Origin: Bacillus sp. V3-13
GTDB lineage: Bacteria; Bacillota; Bacilli; Bacillales; Cytobacillaceae
DNA: 64,000 nucleotides
Assembly: GCF_002860165.1 (NCBI RefSeq)
Contig: NZ_PGUZ01000059.1
Span: 1 to 64,000, forward strand
Direction of reading: 5' to 3'
This document shows positions 32,558-40,189 of this stretch, in pieces. Position numbers and translations under genes: made by a program. Below the pieces are notes generated by a model. That model was not told the origin of the DNA and did not search any database. It saw nothing but the letters and a program-made list of their open reading frames with translations. Each line of letters starts with the position of its first letter. Position 1 is the first letter of the stretch.

Positions 32558-33373
32558 ATGGCTGAACCATTAATGAAAGTGGAAAGTTTAACAAAAGTTT
32601 ATACTAGCGACGCTAAAGAAGTGGTTGCTTTACAGGATATTGATTTTACTGTCCAGAAAGGGGAATTTATTTCGATCGTTGGCCCGAGCGGATGCGGAAA
32701 AACGACATTGCTGGAGATTTTGTCGGGGCTTCGGCTGGCAACAACCGGTTCGGTAAAAATTAAAGGTGAAACAGTCACAGGACCCCATCGTTCGATTGGC
32801 ATCGTCTTTCAGGAAGAATCTACTTTTCCGTGGAGAACGGTCCAGGAAAATGTTGAGTTTGGATTGCAAATGCAGGGCAGGCCAAAATCAGAGTATCGGG
32901 AAAAAGCAAAAAATATGATTGAACTCGTTGGTTTAAAAGGATTTGAACATTCTTATCCGTATGAGTTGTCGGGCGGGATGAGGCAGAGGGTCGCGATCGC
33001 AAGGACGCTCGTGACGCAGCCGGAAATAGTTGTGATGGATGAGCCATTCGGAGCATTGGATGAACAGACAAGGTTGATTTTGGGAGGAGAGCTGCTGAAA
33101 ATAGTCGAACAAACGAAAGCAACTGTTGTGCTCGTCACACACAGCATCCAGGAAGCTGCCCTGCTTTCAGACAAAATTGTCGTCTTGTCAGCAAGGCCAG
33201 GGAAGGTGAAGCATCTTATTGAAAGCAATCTGCCAAAACCGCGTGACGCTCATGCATTGACCACTCCGGAATTTGCCGAAATCACACAAAAGCTCTGGTC
33301 CAGCCTGGAAGAAGAATCTTTAGTGAAAAAACCTGTATTGAAATATGACAATAACAAGGTGGTAGGACAATGA
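32558..33373 (+). CDS. NitT/TauT-type ABC transporter ATP-binding protein
   Basis: A 271-residue ATPase from ATG 32558 after AAGGGGCGG. Walker A GPSGCGKTT at about residues 45-53, Q-loop FQEESTFPWRTV, signature LSGGMRQRVAIA, Walker B VVMDEPFGALDEQTR and switch His in LVTHSIQEA. The FPWRTV element after the Q-loop is typical of nitrate, sulfonate and taurine importers. It overlaps the first permease gene by 4 bases. Confidence 0.93.
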   Translation: MAEPLMKVESLTKVYTSDAKEVVALQDIDFTVQKGEFISIVGPSGCGKTTLLEILSGLRLATTGSVKIKGETVTGPHRSIGIVFQEESTFPWRTVQENVEFGLQMQGRPKSEYREKAKNMIELVGLKGFEHSYPYELSGGMRQRVAIARTLVTQPEIVVMDEPFGALDEQTRLILGGELLKIVEQTKATVVLVTHSIQEAALLSDKIVVLSARPGKVKHLIESNLPKPRDAHALTTPEFAEITQKLWSSLEEESLVKKPVLKYDNNKVVGQ

Positions 33374-34119
33374 GGCTTCACCGGGTTGTCCAAATCGTGA
33401 TAGTCGTTTCTTTATTGGTTTTATATGAAGTAGCAACGCGGATAAACTGGCTTGATCCGTTCACCTTTATCCCTTTTTCGGCGATGTTTATGAATATGAT
33501 TGGCAACTTGGGCAATCCGGAATATGTAACAAATCATTTTGCGATCACGGCAATGGAAATATTGGCTAGTTTCATTGGAGCAATGATATTTGGCGTAATC
33601 TTTGGAATCGTCCTTTGGCGTTCCGATTTAGCCCATCATGTGCTTCAACCGTATTTGCTTTTATTTTACGCGATCCCTTTTTTTGCTTTGTATCCGATTT
33701 TTATTAGTATTTTAGGGATTGGACCGTTGCCTGTTATCCTGATTGGATTGCTGTTTGCAATGCCAGCCGTAATCAGCAACACCGCCATCGGCTTCCGCGA
33801 AATTAGAAAGGTGCTCGTTAAGGTCGGTCAATCGTGTAATCTCTCGTTTCGCCAAATGTTGATCCACATTTATTTTCCGGCTGCATGGCCGTATATTTTC
33901 ACTGGAGTCAAACTGGCGGCGGCTTATTCGATTATTGGGGTAATTGCAACCGAGTTTATCCTCTCTTCACGCGGATTAGGCTATACCATTTCGTACGCGT
34001 ACAATAATTTTGATATGAATGGAATGTACGGTTCCGTTCTCCTTGTGATTGTGATCGCTTTACTCGTCAATGTAGTTCTCGGTTTTATAGAAACTAGAGT
34101 ATATAGAAGAAACATGTAA
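33370..34119 (+). CDS. NitT/TauT-type ABC transporter permease (first)
   Basis: A 249-residue protein with about six helices, start ATG 33370 overlapping the ATPase stop. The coupling-loop region reads IGFREIRKVLVKVGQSCNLSFRQMLIHIYFPAAWPYIFTGVK in family-typical form (A-x-x-x-G-related loop with a weak consensus). A second, different permease follows, so the channel is a heterodimer, which is less common in this transporter class than a homodimer. Confidence 0.88.
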   Translation: MRLHRVVQIVIVVSLLVLYEVATRINWLDPFTFIPFSAMFMNMIGNLGNPEYVTNHFAITAMEILASFIGAMIFGVIFGIVLWRSDLAHHVLQPYLLLFYAIPFFALYPIFISILGIGPLPVILIGLLFAMPAVISNTAIGFREIRKVLVKVGQSCNLSFRQMLIHIYFPAAWPYIFTGVKLAAAYSIIGVIATEFILSSRGLGYTISYAYNNFDMNGMYGSVLLVIVIALLVNVVLGFIETRVYRRNM

Positions 34120-34155
34120 AAGGAGTCAAATCTAACATTAAGAGAGGAGAACTTC

Positions 34156-34932
34156 ATGAATACAATGACTTTAGACCAGAAACGCTATAAGTTTGGCAGA
34201 TATATGGTCCCGCTCGCGATTATCCTGCTCTGGCAGATTATTTACCAAATCATCGGAGCACCGGCGATGGCTTCACCGTGGCAAAGTCTTGCCGATTTAG
34301 GGGCGAATACAACCAACTGGCTTGGTGATATGGGAAACACCTTGCTGACGTTATTAGTCTCATTCTTAATTGCGGCGACTTCAGGGGTGATACTCGGGTT
34401 TTTTATCGGGTTAAGCTCTTTTTGGACCAAAACACTGTCACCTTTGTTATTAGGATTATACTCGATCCCCAAAGTGACTTTGTATCCGATCTTCCTGTTG
34501 ATTTTTGGATTAACGATTCAAGGAAGAATGGCATTTTCCGTCTTCCACGGTATCTTTCCGATCATGATTATTTGCATGGAAGCAACGAGAACGGTCCCTG
34601 AAATATATCTTAAATTGGCAAAATCGTACCGGATGAGTTTTATGCAAAAAGCCCGGCAGATCCTGATCCCTGCCATCATGCCCCAGCTGGTCGTTGGCCT
34701 GCGAATGTGTTTCAGCCTTTGTTTTCTCGGCTTAATCCTGGCTGAGATGTTCGCATCCTATGAAGGTCTGGGACACCGTTTAGTCCATTATATGTCTCTC
34801 AATCAGCCGGCCTCGATTCTTGCATTGATCATCATCATTATTTTTATTGCGTTTTTCTTTACATTCCTCTTTCTGCTCTGGCAGGAAAAGAATGAATTAA
34901 AGATTGGCAAACGCAAGATGAATCTATCATAA
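34156..34932 (+). CDS. NitT/TauT-type ABC transporter permease (second)
   Basis: A 258-residue membrane protein from ATG 34156 after AGAGAGGAG. Helices include MVPLAIILLWQIIYQII and LLTLLVSFLIAATSGVILGF; the coupling loop has YLKLAKSYRMSFMQKARQIL and IPAIMPQLVVGLRM. It partners with the preceding permease. It lies 80 bases before the maleate-isomerase-like gene in the same transcript. Confidence 0.88.
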   Translation: MNTMTLDQKRYKFGRYMVPLAIILLWQIIYQIIGAPAMASPWQSLADLGANTTNWLGDMGNTLLTLLVSFLIAATSGVILGFFIGLSSFWTKTLSPLLLGLYSIPKVTLYPIFLLIFGLTIQGRMAFSVFHGIFPIMIICMEATRTVPEIYLKLAKSYRMSFMQKARQILIPAIMPQLVVGLRMCFSLCFLGLILAEMFASYEGLGHRLVHYMSLNQPASILALIIIIIFIAFFFTFLFLLWQEKNELKIGKRKMNLS

Positions 34933-35012
34933 ATGAACCATTGTTATACGCAGGGGGAGTATTCTTAGTTTGGAAGAGACACAACTGAAAAAACGTTTAT
35001 GGAGGAATGATG

Positions 35013-35768
35013 ATGAGTGGCAATTATCGAGTAGGCTTAATCGTGCCGAGCTCAAACACGACGATGGAAACTGAAATTCCGGCAATGCATCACAGCAGGC
35101 AGCAGCTTGAAACGAACGAAACGTTTACCTTTCATTCGGCAAGGATGCGAATGAAGCATGTGAATCCAGAAGAATTAAAGAAGATGGACATTGATAGTGA
35201 ACGATGTGCGATCGAGCTTTCCGACGCCCGATGTGATGTGCTGGCTTACGCTTGTTTGATTGCGATTATGTGCCAGGGACCAGGGTACCACCAAATTTCA
35301 GAGGAGAAGTTAAGATCAGCAACAATCGAAAATGGGGGAGGAGCACCGATTGTCAGCAGCGCCGGAGCACTGATTGAAGGCATCGAGACGATCGGGGCGA
35401 AGAAGGTTGCGATTATCACCCCGTACATGAAACCTTTAACCAATATGGTTATTGAATATTTAAATACAGCCGGAATCGAGGTAGTCGATTCTATTAGCCT
35501 CGAAGTGGCGGACAATCTTGAAGTCGGCCGTTTGGATCCTCTTAAACTTATTGATCACGCAGCCCGTTTGAATACAAAAGGAGCGGACGCTGTTGTGTTA
35601 TCTGCATGTGTTCAGATGCCTTCTCTTCCTGCTATCCAGACGGTGCAGGAACGTTCAGGACTGCCGGTATTATCTGCTGCGACTTCGACGGTATATAAAA
35701 TTCTTAAAACATTGAACCTGAATACAGAGGTGCCGAATGCCGGTTATTTGCTGTCAGGAAAGTTTTAA
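35013..35768 (+). CDS. Maleate cis-trans isomerase family enzyme (possible citraconate/mesaconate isomerase)
   Basis: A 251-residue enzyme of the Asp/Glu racemase superfamily. Three ATG codons occur in a row at 35007-35015; the third (35013) is 7 bases after GGAGG and is preferred. The sequence follows Nocardia maleate isomerase closely: YRVGLIVPSSNTTMETEIPA, FTFHSARMRMKHVNPEEL, LAYACLIAIMCQGPGYH with nucleophile Cys81, KKVAIITPYMKPLTN, and LSACVQMPSLPAIQ with Cys199. The family converts maleate to fumarate without cofactor. Beside LeuCD and the CoA-transferase, the methyl analogue pair citraconate/mesaconate is an attractive alternative substrate. Confidence 0.87.
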   Translation: MSGNYRVGLIVPSSNTTMETEIPAMHHSRQQLETNETFTFHSARMRMKHVNPEELKKMDIDSERCAIELSDARCDVLAYACLIAIMCQGPGYHQISEEKLRSATIENGGGAPIVSSAGALIEGIETIGAKKVAIITPYMKPLTNMVIEYLNTAGIEVVDSISLEVADNLEVGRLDPLKLIDHAARLNTKGADAVVLSACVQMPSLPAIQTVQERSGLPVLSAATSTVYKILKTLNLNTEVPNAGYLLSGKF

Positions 35769-35826
35769 TCAGCTCCACAATGTTCGGATTGATGAAAAAC
35801 AAAAAAACTTTTATATTAAAAAAGAC

Positions 35827-35856
35827 AGGGCTCTCTGTATGGAGAACCTTTTTTTG
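35827..35856 (+). terminator. Terminator of the C5-acid operon
   Basis: AGG-CTCTC-type stem (35827-35835) pairs with GGAGA-CCT (41-50) with one mismatch, followed by TTTTTTTG. Confidence 0.7.
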
Positions 35857-36189
35857 TTAAGACAGACATATCAGCCTTTCTAGAAGATATGGGGAAATCA
35901 TTGTGGATACATCAAAAAGGAAGGAAGTAGGGAGTCAATTTCAATCCACACATCTGTCTGTTAATATCGATGAATGGCTTAACAAAAAGTGTTTAATAAC
36001 AATGAGGGCTTCTATGTGCATGCCTCAAAACAGAAACAATTGGGTATTATAGATTAGAAAAAAAAGTAAAATCGTATGATGTGAATATTCTTAATATTTT
36101 GTATTATTATGGTGAAATTTATCTAATGATAGAGGAGCTGGTTCGTTTGACGGATTTAGTTATCAAACAGATACCCAGTTGAGAATCGA
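35857..36189. other. Gene-poor stretch with decayed-looking sequence
   Basis: No frame longer than about 40 codons with a usable start was found. The + frame around 35935-36060 reads FQSTHLSVNIDEWLNKK before a stop, which looks protein-like but matches nothing that could be named. It may be a remnant. An A/T-rich part at 36080-36115 could hold the promoter for the gene at 36321. Confidence 0.4.
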
Positions 36190-36324
36190 ATGGAAGAATT
36201 GAAAGTCTATGGCTATTACAAGAAGCATCAAGAGTTCGGCAATAATTTTAAGAGCAAGCGAAGAATCGGCAGAATGAGTAAAGAACAGGCATTACATTTT
36301 ATTTCAAGGAGTGGTAGTCGTTGA
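36190..36324 (+). CDS. Possible small protein overlapping the penicillin-acylase start
   Basis: A 44-codon frame from ATG 36190 ends in TGA overlapping the TTG start at 36321. The product would be basic: MEELKVYGYYKKHQEFGNN, FKSKRRIGRMSKEQALHF. There is only a weak ribosome site (GAGAATCGA). The TTGA overlap would allow translational coupling to the acylase gene. It is not recognised and may be the tail of a decayed gene. Confidence 0.25.
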   Translation: MEELKVYGYYKKHQEFGNNFKSKRRIGRMSKEQALHFISRSGSR

Positions 36325-38717
36325 GAAAGATATCTTTGCTGGTACTTGCATGCTTGCTATTGGTGACAACTCCATTTTTGAATGCCGGTGATGCTGCACA
36401 ACCTTCATCGAAGTACACGGTTTCCGGACTGGAAAAACCAGCGGAAATACTTATTGACCGCTGGGGTATACCTCATATATATGCAGGCTCAAAAGATGAT
36501 GCTTTTTTCGTGCAGGGCTTTAATGCGGCGCGAGACCGTTTATGGCAAATTGATTTATGGCGAATGCGCGGGCTTGGGAAGCTGTCAGAGGTACTGGGGC
36601 CGGAATATGTGGAGCAGGATAAAGCCACAAGACTATTTTTATATCGTGGAGACATGGAAAAGGAATGGCAATCCTATGGACCTAATGCCAAGGAGATTGT
36701 AAATTCTTTTGTAAGCGGTATCAATGCTTATATTGAAATGACGGAAAAAAATCCTGATCTTCTTCCTCCGGAGTTCAAGATGCTTGGCTATAAGCCTTCG
36801 AAATGGCAGCCGGAGGACGTCGTCCGGATTCGGAGCCATGGGCTGACAAGAAACGTTAACAATGAAGTCGCACGGGCGCTTACCTTAAGGAAGCATGGAG
36901 CAGAAGCAGAGAAAATACGCCAACGATTGGAACCTGAATGGGAAACAAGCATTCCGAAAGGCTTGAATCTTTATGACATTCCTGAGGATGTACTAAAAAC
37001 TTATGCTTTGGCGACACAGGGAGTTTCTTTTGATAAAAATTCTGGAAAAATCAAAACGGAAAACTTAAATGACCGCATTCATGACGCATCCAGCCTGGGA
37101 AGCAACAACTGGGTAATAGCCCCTGAAAAGTCAAAAACGGGCCGTCCAATCCTGGCCAATGACCCTCATAGAACACTGGCGGTTCCATCTCTTCGTTATA
37201 TTGCTCATTTATCCGCTCCAGGAATGAATGTTATTGGAGGCGGTGAACCGGTATTGCCGGGGATATCAATCGGACACAATGGTACGGCTGCGTTCGGGTT
37301 AACGATCTTTGCCATTGACCAGGAAGACCTGTACGTTTATGAAACCAATCCAAATAATCCTTCGGAATATAAATACAAGGGTCAATGGGAAGCTATGAAG
37401 CGGGTATCTGAAAACATTGCAGTAAAAGGCAAGAGCCCTGAGACAGGAGAACTGGAGTTCACTCGCCATGGACCTGTTATTTACAAGGACGAGAAGAATA
37501 ATCGTGCATTTGCTTTAAGAGCGGCCTGGCTGGAACCGGGAATGGCTCCTTATTTGGGAAGCCTTGCTTATATGGGGGCAGAGAATTGGAACGAATTCAG
37601 CAAGGCGATGAATAATTGGGGTTCACCTTCAGAAAATCAGGTGTATGCCGATACAAAAGGAAACATCGGCTGGAAGCCGGGCGGATTGACTCCTGTCCGC
37701 AAAAATTGGGATGGTCTGCTTCCTGTACCAGGGGACGGAACCTATGAATGGGACGGTTTTCTAAATCAGGAAAATCTGCCGTCCGAATATAATCCGGAAA
37801 AAGGCTGGCTTGGCTCTGCAAATGAAATGAACCTGCCGGATGATTATGATTATGAAAAATACAAGCTTGGCTTTGAATGGAGTTCACCTTACCGCTATCA
37901 GCGAATTAAGGAAGTATTAGATAAGAAGAAAAAAGTAGGAATTGAAGATTCCCTTCGTCTGCAGACGGATTATTCATCCATTCCGGCACGGCGGATTACA
38001 GACCTTCTGGATGGTCTCAAATCAAATGATAAAAAAGTAAAAGACGGCTTGAAATTACTTCAAAAGTGGAATGGCAATCTATCCGCAGATTCTGCAGCTG
38101 GTGCTTTGTTTGAGGTATGGTATCAGAATCATTTGCGAAAAGCAGTGGTCCAACAGATCCTTCCAAAAGCCGCAGCGAACGATATCGGTTCTGGTGATCC
38201 GGTTGTGATCCTGGATTTATTAGAAAATCCGGATAAACGCTTTGGCGTTAATCCAGAAAATACCCGTGATCAAATCCTGTTAACCAGCTTAAAAAATGCC
38301 ATTGCTCAAGTGGAGGGACTTCTTGGCCCACGTATGAAAGACTGGCAATGGGGTGATTTGCATCATGTCTACCTTGAACACCAGCTCTCAAGTCTGGTAG
38401 ATGAAAGAACACGGAGAATCCTGAATGTCGGGCCTGTTCCTCGTGGCGGAAGTGGAGACACAGTAGGTAATACAAGCTATTCAAGATCAAATTTCCGGCA
38501 GACAAGCGGAGCAACTTACAGAATGGTACTGGATGTTGGCAGATGGGACAATTCCATTGCAGTAAATAGTCCGGGCCAATCCGGAGATCCGGAAAGCAGG
38601 CATTACAAAGATTTATTTAAAAAGTGGGCAAGTGATGAAGCAATCCCGCTGTTATATAGCCGGAATAAAATTGAGCAGGCAGCAGAAGAACGGATTATTT
38701 TACTGCCCGGACAGTAA
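36321..38717 (+). CDS. Secreted penicillin acylase family protein (Ntn hydrolase)
   Basis: A 798-residue precursor from TTG 36321, 10 bases after AAGGAG. Residues 1-26 are a Sec signal (KISLLVLACLLLVTTPFLNA, then AxA-like GDAA). The alpha chain carries EILIDRWGIPHIYA and VQGFNAARDRLWQIDLWR-type segments. The self-cleavage site is SLGSNNWVIAPEKS with Ser261, which becomes the N-terminal nucleophile of the beta chain; NDPH and HNGTAAFGLTI oxyanion regions follow. Members deacylate beta-lactams, acyl-homoserine lactones or other amides; the natural substrate is not fixed by sequence. It is a single-gene unit closed by a terminator. Confidence 0.92.
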   Translation: MRKISLLVLACLLLVTTPFLNAGDAAQPSSKYTVSGLEKPAEILIDRWGIPHIYAGSKDDAFFVQGFNAARDRLWQIDLWRMRGLGKLSEVLGPEYVEQDKATRLFLYRGDMEKEWQSYGPNAKEIVNSFVSGINAYIEMTEKNPDLLPPEFKMLGYKPSKWQPEDVVRIRSHGLTRNVNNEVARALTLRKHGAEAEKIRQRLEPEWETSIPKGLNLYDIPEDVLKTYALATQGVSFDKNSGKIKTENLNDRIHDASSLGSNNWVIAPEKSKTGRPILANDPHRTLAVPSLRYIAHLSAPGMNVIGGGEPVLPGISIGHNGTAAFGLTIFAIDQEDLYVYETNPNNPSEYKYKGQWEAMKRVSENIAVKGKSPETGELEFTRHGPVIYKDEKNNRAFALRAAWLEPGMAPYLGSLAYMGAENWNEFSKAMNNWGSPSENQVYADTKGNIGWKPGGLTPVRKNWDGLLPVPGDGTYEWDGFLNQENLPSEYNPEKGWLGSANEMNLPDDYDYEKYKLGFEWSSPYRYQRIKEVLDKKKKVGIEDSLRLQTDYSSIPARRITDLLDGLKSNDKKVKDGLKLLQKWNGNLSADSAAGALFEVWYQNHLRKAVVQQILPKAAANDIGSGDPVVILDLLENPDKRFGVNPENTRDQILLTSLKNAIAQVEGLLGPRMKDWQWGDLHHVYLEHQLSSLVDERTRRILNVGPVPRGGSGDTVGNTSYSRSNFRQTSGATYRMVLDVGRWDNSIAVNSPGQSGDPESRHYKDLFKKWASDEAIPLLYSRNKIEQAAEERIILLPGQ

Positions 38718-38771
38718 AAGTAGTAGCAGATTGCTTTATCCAACTCGAATTAAAAATTAGTTTCTAATTTT

Positions 38772-38830
38772 AAAAGACCTCGGAATATGCGTGCCGTTAC
38801 AATTGTGACACACATATCTGGAGGTCTTTT
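38772..38830 (+). terminator. Terminator after the acylase gene
   Basis: AAAAGACCTC (38772-38781) pairs perfectly with GAGGTCTTTT (38821-38830); an inner ATATG/CATAT pairing extends the stem. T-run TTTTTC follows the right arm. Confidence 0.78.
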
Positions 38831-38981
38831 TCTAACTTATTTAGCCGTCAAATTAATATTTTTTTACGTAATATTAAAGATATGGTATGACTAGATTACA
38901 AGAGAGTAAAAACGAATAATACATCGGGGAAGCGAGCATTCGGAGTGAAAAGATCAAAACAGTAAGCGGGAGTTGAACAAA

Positions 38982-40112
38982 TTGACAGTGAATCATTTTG
39001 ACGTGGTAATAGTCGGTGCAGGATCGATGGGAATGGCAGCAGGCTATTATCTTTCAAAGCTTGGTGTAAAAACATTAATGATAGATTCCTATGATCCACC
39101 CCATTCAATCGGCAGCCACCATGGAGAAACCAGGATCATCAGGCATGCTTACGGTGAAGGGAGAAGTTATGTGCCCCTGACCCTAAGGGCCCAGCAGCTC
39201 TGGAATGAACTTCAGTTTGAAGCCGGGAAAGAGCTTTTCCTAAACACTGGCGTTGTCTCTATCGGGGATGCGGATTCTTCTTTTCTAAAAGAGATCATGG
39301 AATCTGCCAAAGAATTTAGTCTTCCCATTATATATTTGAATTCAGACGAAATCCACACAAGATGGCCAGGTCTTCGTTTACCTGCGAACTTCGTTGGGTG
39401 CCTGGAAACCTCCAGTGGTGTGTTGCTTGTGGAGGAATGTATCCGGGCGTTTAGGGATCTGGCCATTCAAAATGGAGCGAGGTTGATCGCAAATACTGAC
39501 GTTGTTGAGATCGTGCAACATGGTGACAGGGCTGTCGTACATACTAAAAAAACTCAATATCATGCTGAAAAGGTGATTGTGTGCGCAGGGGCGTGGACCG
39601 GGAAGCTCCTTGCCGAATTGAATCTGCCAATTGAACCAACCCGGAAAACTGTTGCCTGGTTTGCAGACGAACAAAAACAGTATAGCCATCAAAACTTTCC
39701 TGCTTTTGTGTTCCAGCTTGAAGACAGCGCCTTCTACGGTTTTCCGGATTTCGGGAAGGGTATTAAAGTAGGCCGGCATGATAGCGGACAAAAAGTGGAT
39801 CCTGATAAAATGGATCGAAAATTCGGCTCGCAGCAAGAGGATGAAGGGGATCTATCCCGGTTTGTCCAATCGTATTTTCCGTCTGCCTCGAAAACTGCCA
39901 GCAAGGGTCAGGTTTGTATGTATTCGATGACACCGGACGAAGATTTTATCATTGATGTTCATCCTCAGATGCCCAGTGTCGTTATTGCTGCCGGGTTCTC
40001 CGGGCATGGGTTTAAATTCAGCAGCGTAGTTGGGGAAATCCTGTCTGAAATGGTGACCGAGGGCAAAACGAAGCATGATATATCAGAGTTTTCACTTGCC
40101 AGGTTTCTGTAG
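38982..40112 (+). CDS. Monomeric sarcosine oxidase / N-methyl-amino-acid oxidase family flavoenzyme
   Basis: A 376-residue enzyme. The TTG at 38982 has GCGGGAG about 10 bases before it; an in-frame TTG at 38973 is too close. FAD-binding FDVVIVGAGSMGMAAGYYLS opens the protein, followed by SHHGETRIIRHAYGEG, and IVCAGAWTGKLLAEL. KGQVCMYSMTPDEDFIIDVH has the Cys that binds FAD covalently in MSOX. The family oxidises N-methyl groups of amino acids such as sarcosine or N-methyltryptophan and produces H2O2. It stands alone; regulation is not visible. Confidence 0.9.
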   Translation: MTVNHFDVVIVGAGSMGMAAGYYLSKLGVKTLMIDSYDPPHSIGSHHGETRIIRHAYGEGRSYVPLTLRAQQLWNELQFEAGKELFLNTGVVSIGDADSSFLKEIMESAKEFSLPIIYLNSDEIHTRWPGLRLPANFVGCLETSSGVLLVEECIRAFRDLAIQNGARLIANTDVVEIVQHGDRAVVHTKKTQYHAEKVIVCAGAWTGKLLAELNLPIEPTRKTVAWFADEQKQYSHQNFPAFVFQLEDSAFYGFPDFGKGIKVGRHDSGQKVDPDKMDRKFGSQQEDEGDLSRFVQSYFPSASKTASKGQVCMYSMTPDEDFIIDVHPQMPSVVIAAGFSGHGFKFSSVVGEILSEMVTEGKTKHDISEFSLARFL

Positions 40113-40132
40113 TATTTTTTTCAAAGCGTTAC

Positions 40133-40167
40133 AAAAAAAGCCCCAAAGAGAGTACATCTCCTTGGGG
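40133..40167 (-). terminator. Terminator of the molybdopterin oxidoreductase gene
   Basis: On the minus strand CCCCAAGGAGA pairs with TCTCTTTGGGG, then CTTTTTTT. It lies 23 bases after the stop codon of the minus-strand gene. Confidence 0.88.
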
Positions 40168-40189
40168 TGAAGATTAATCATATAAACAG

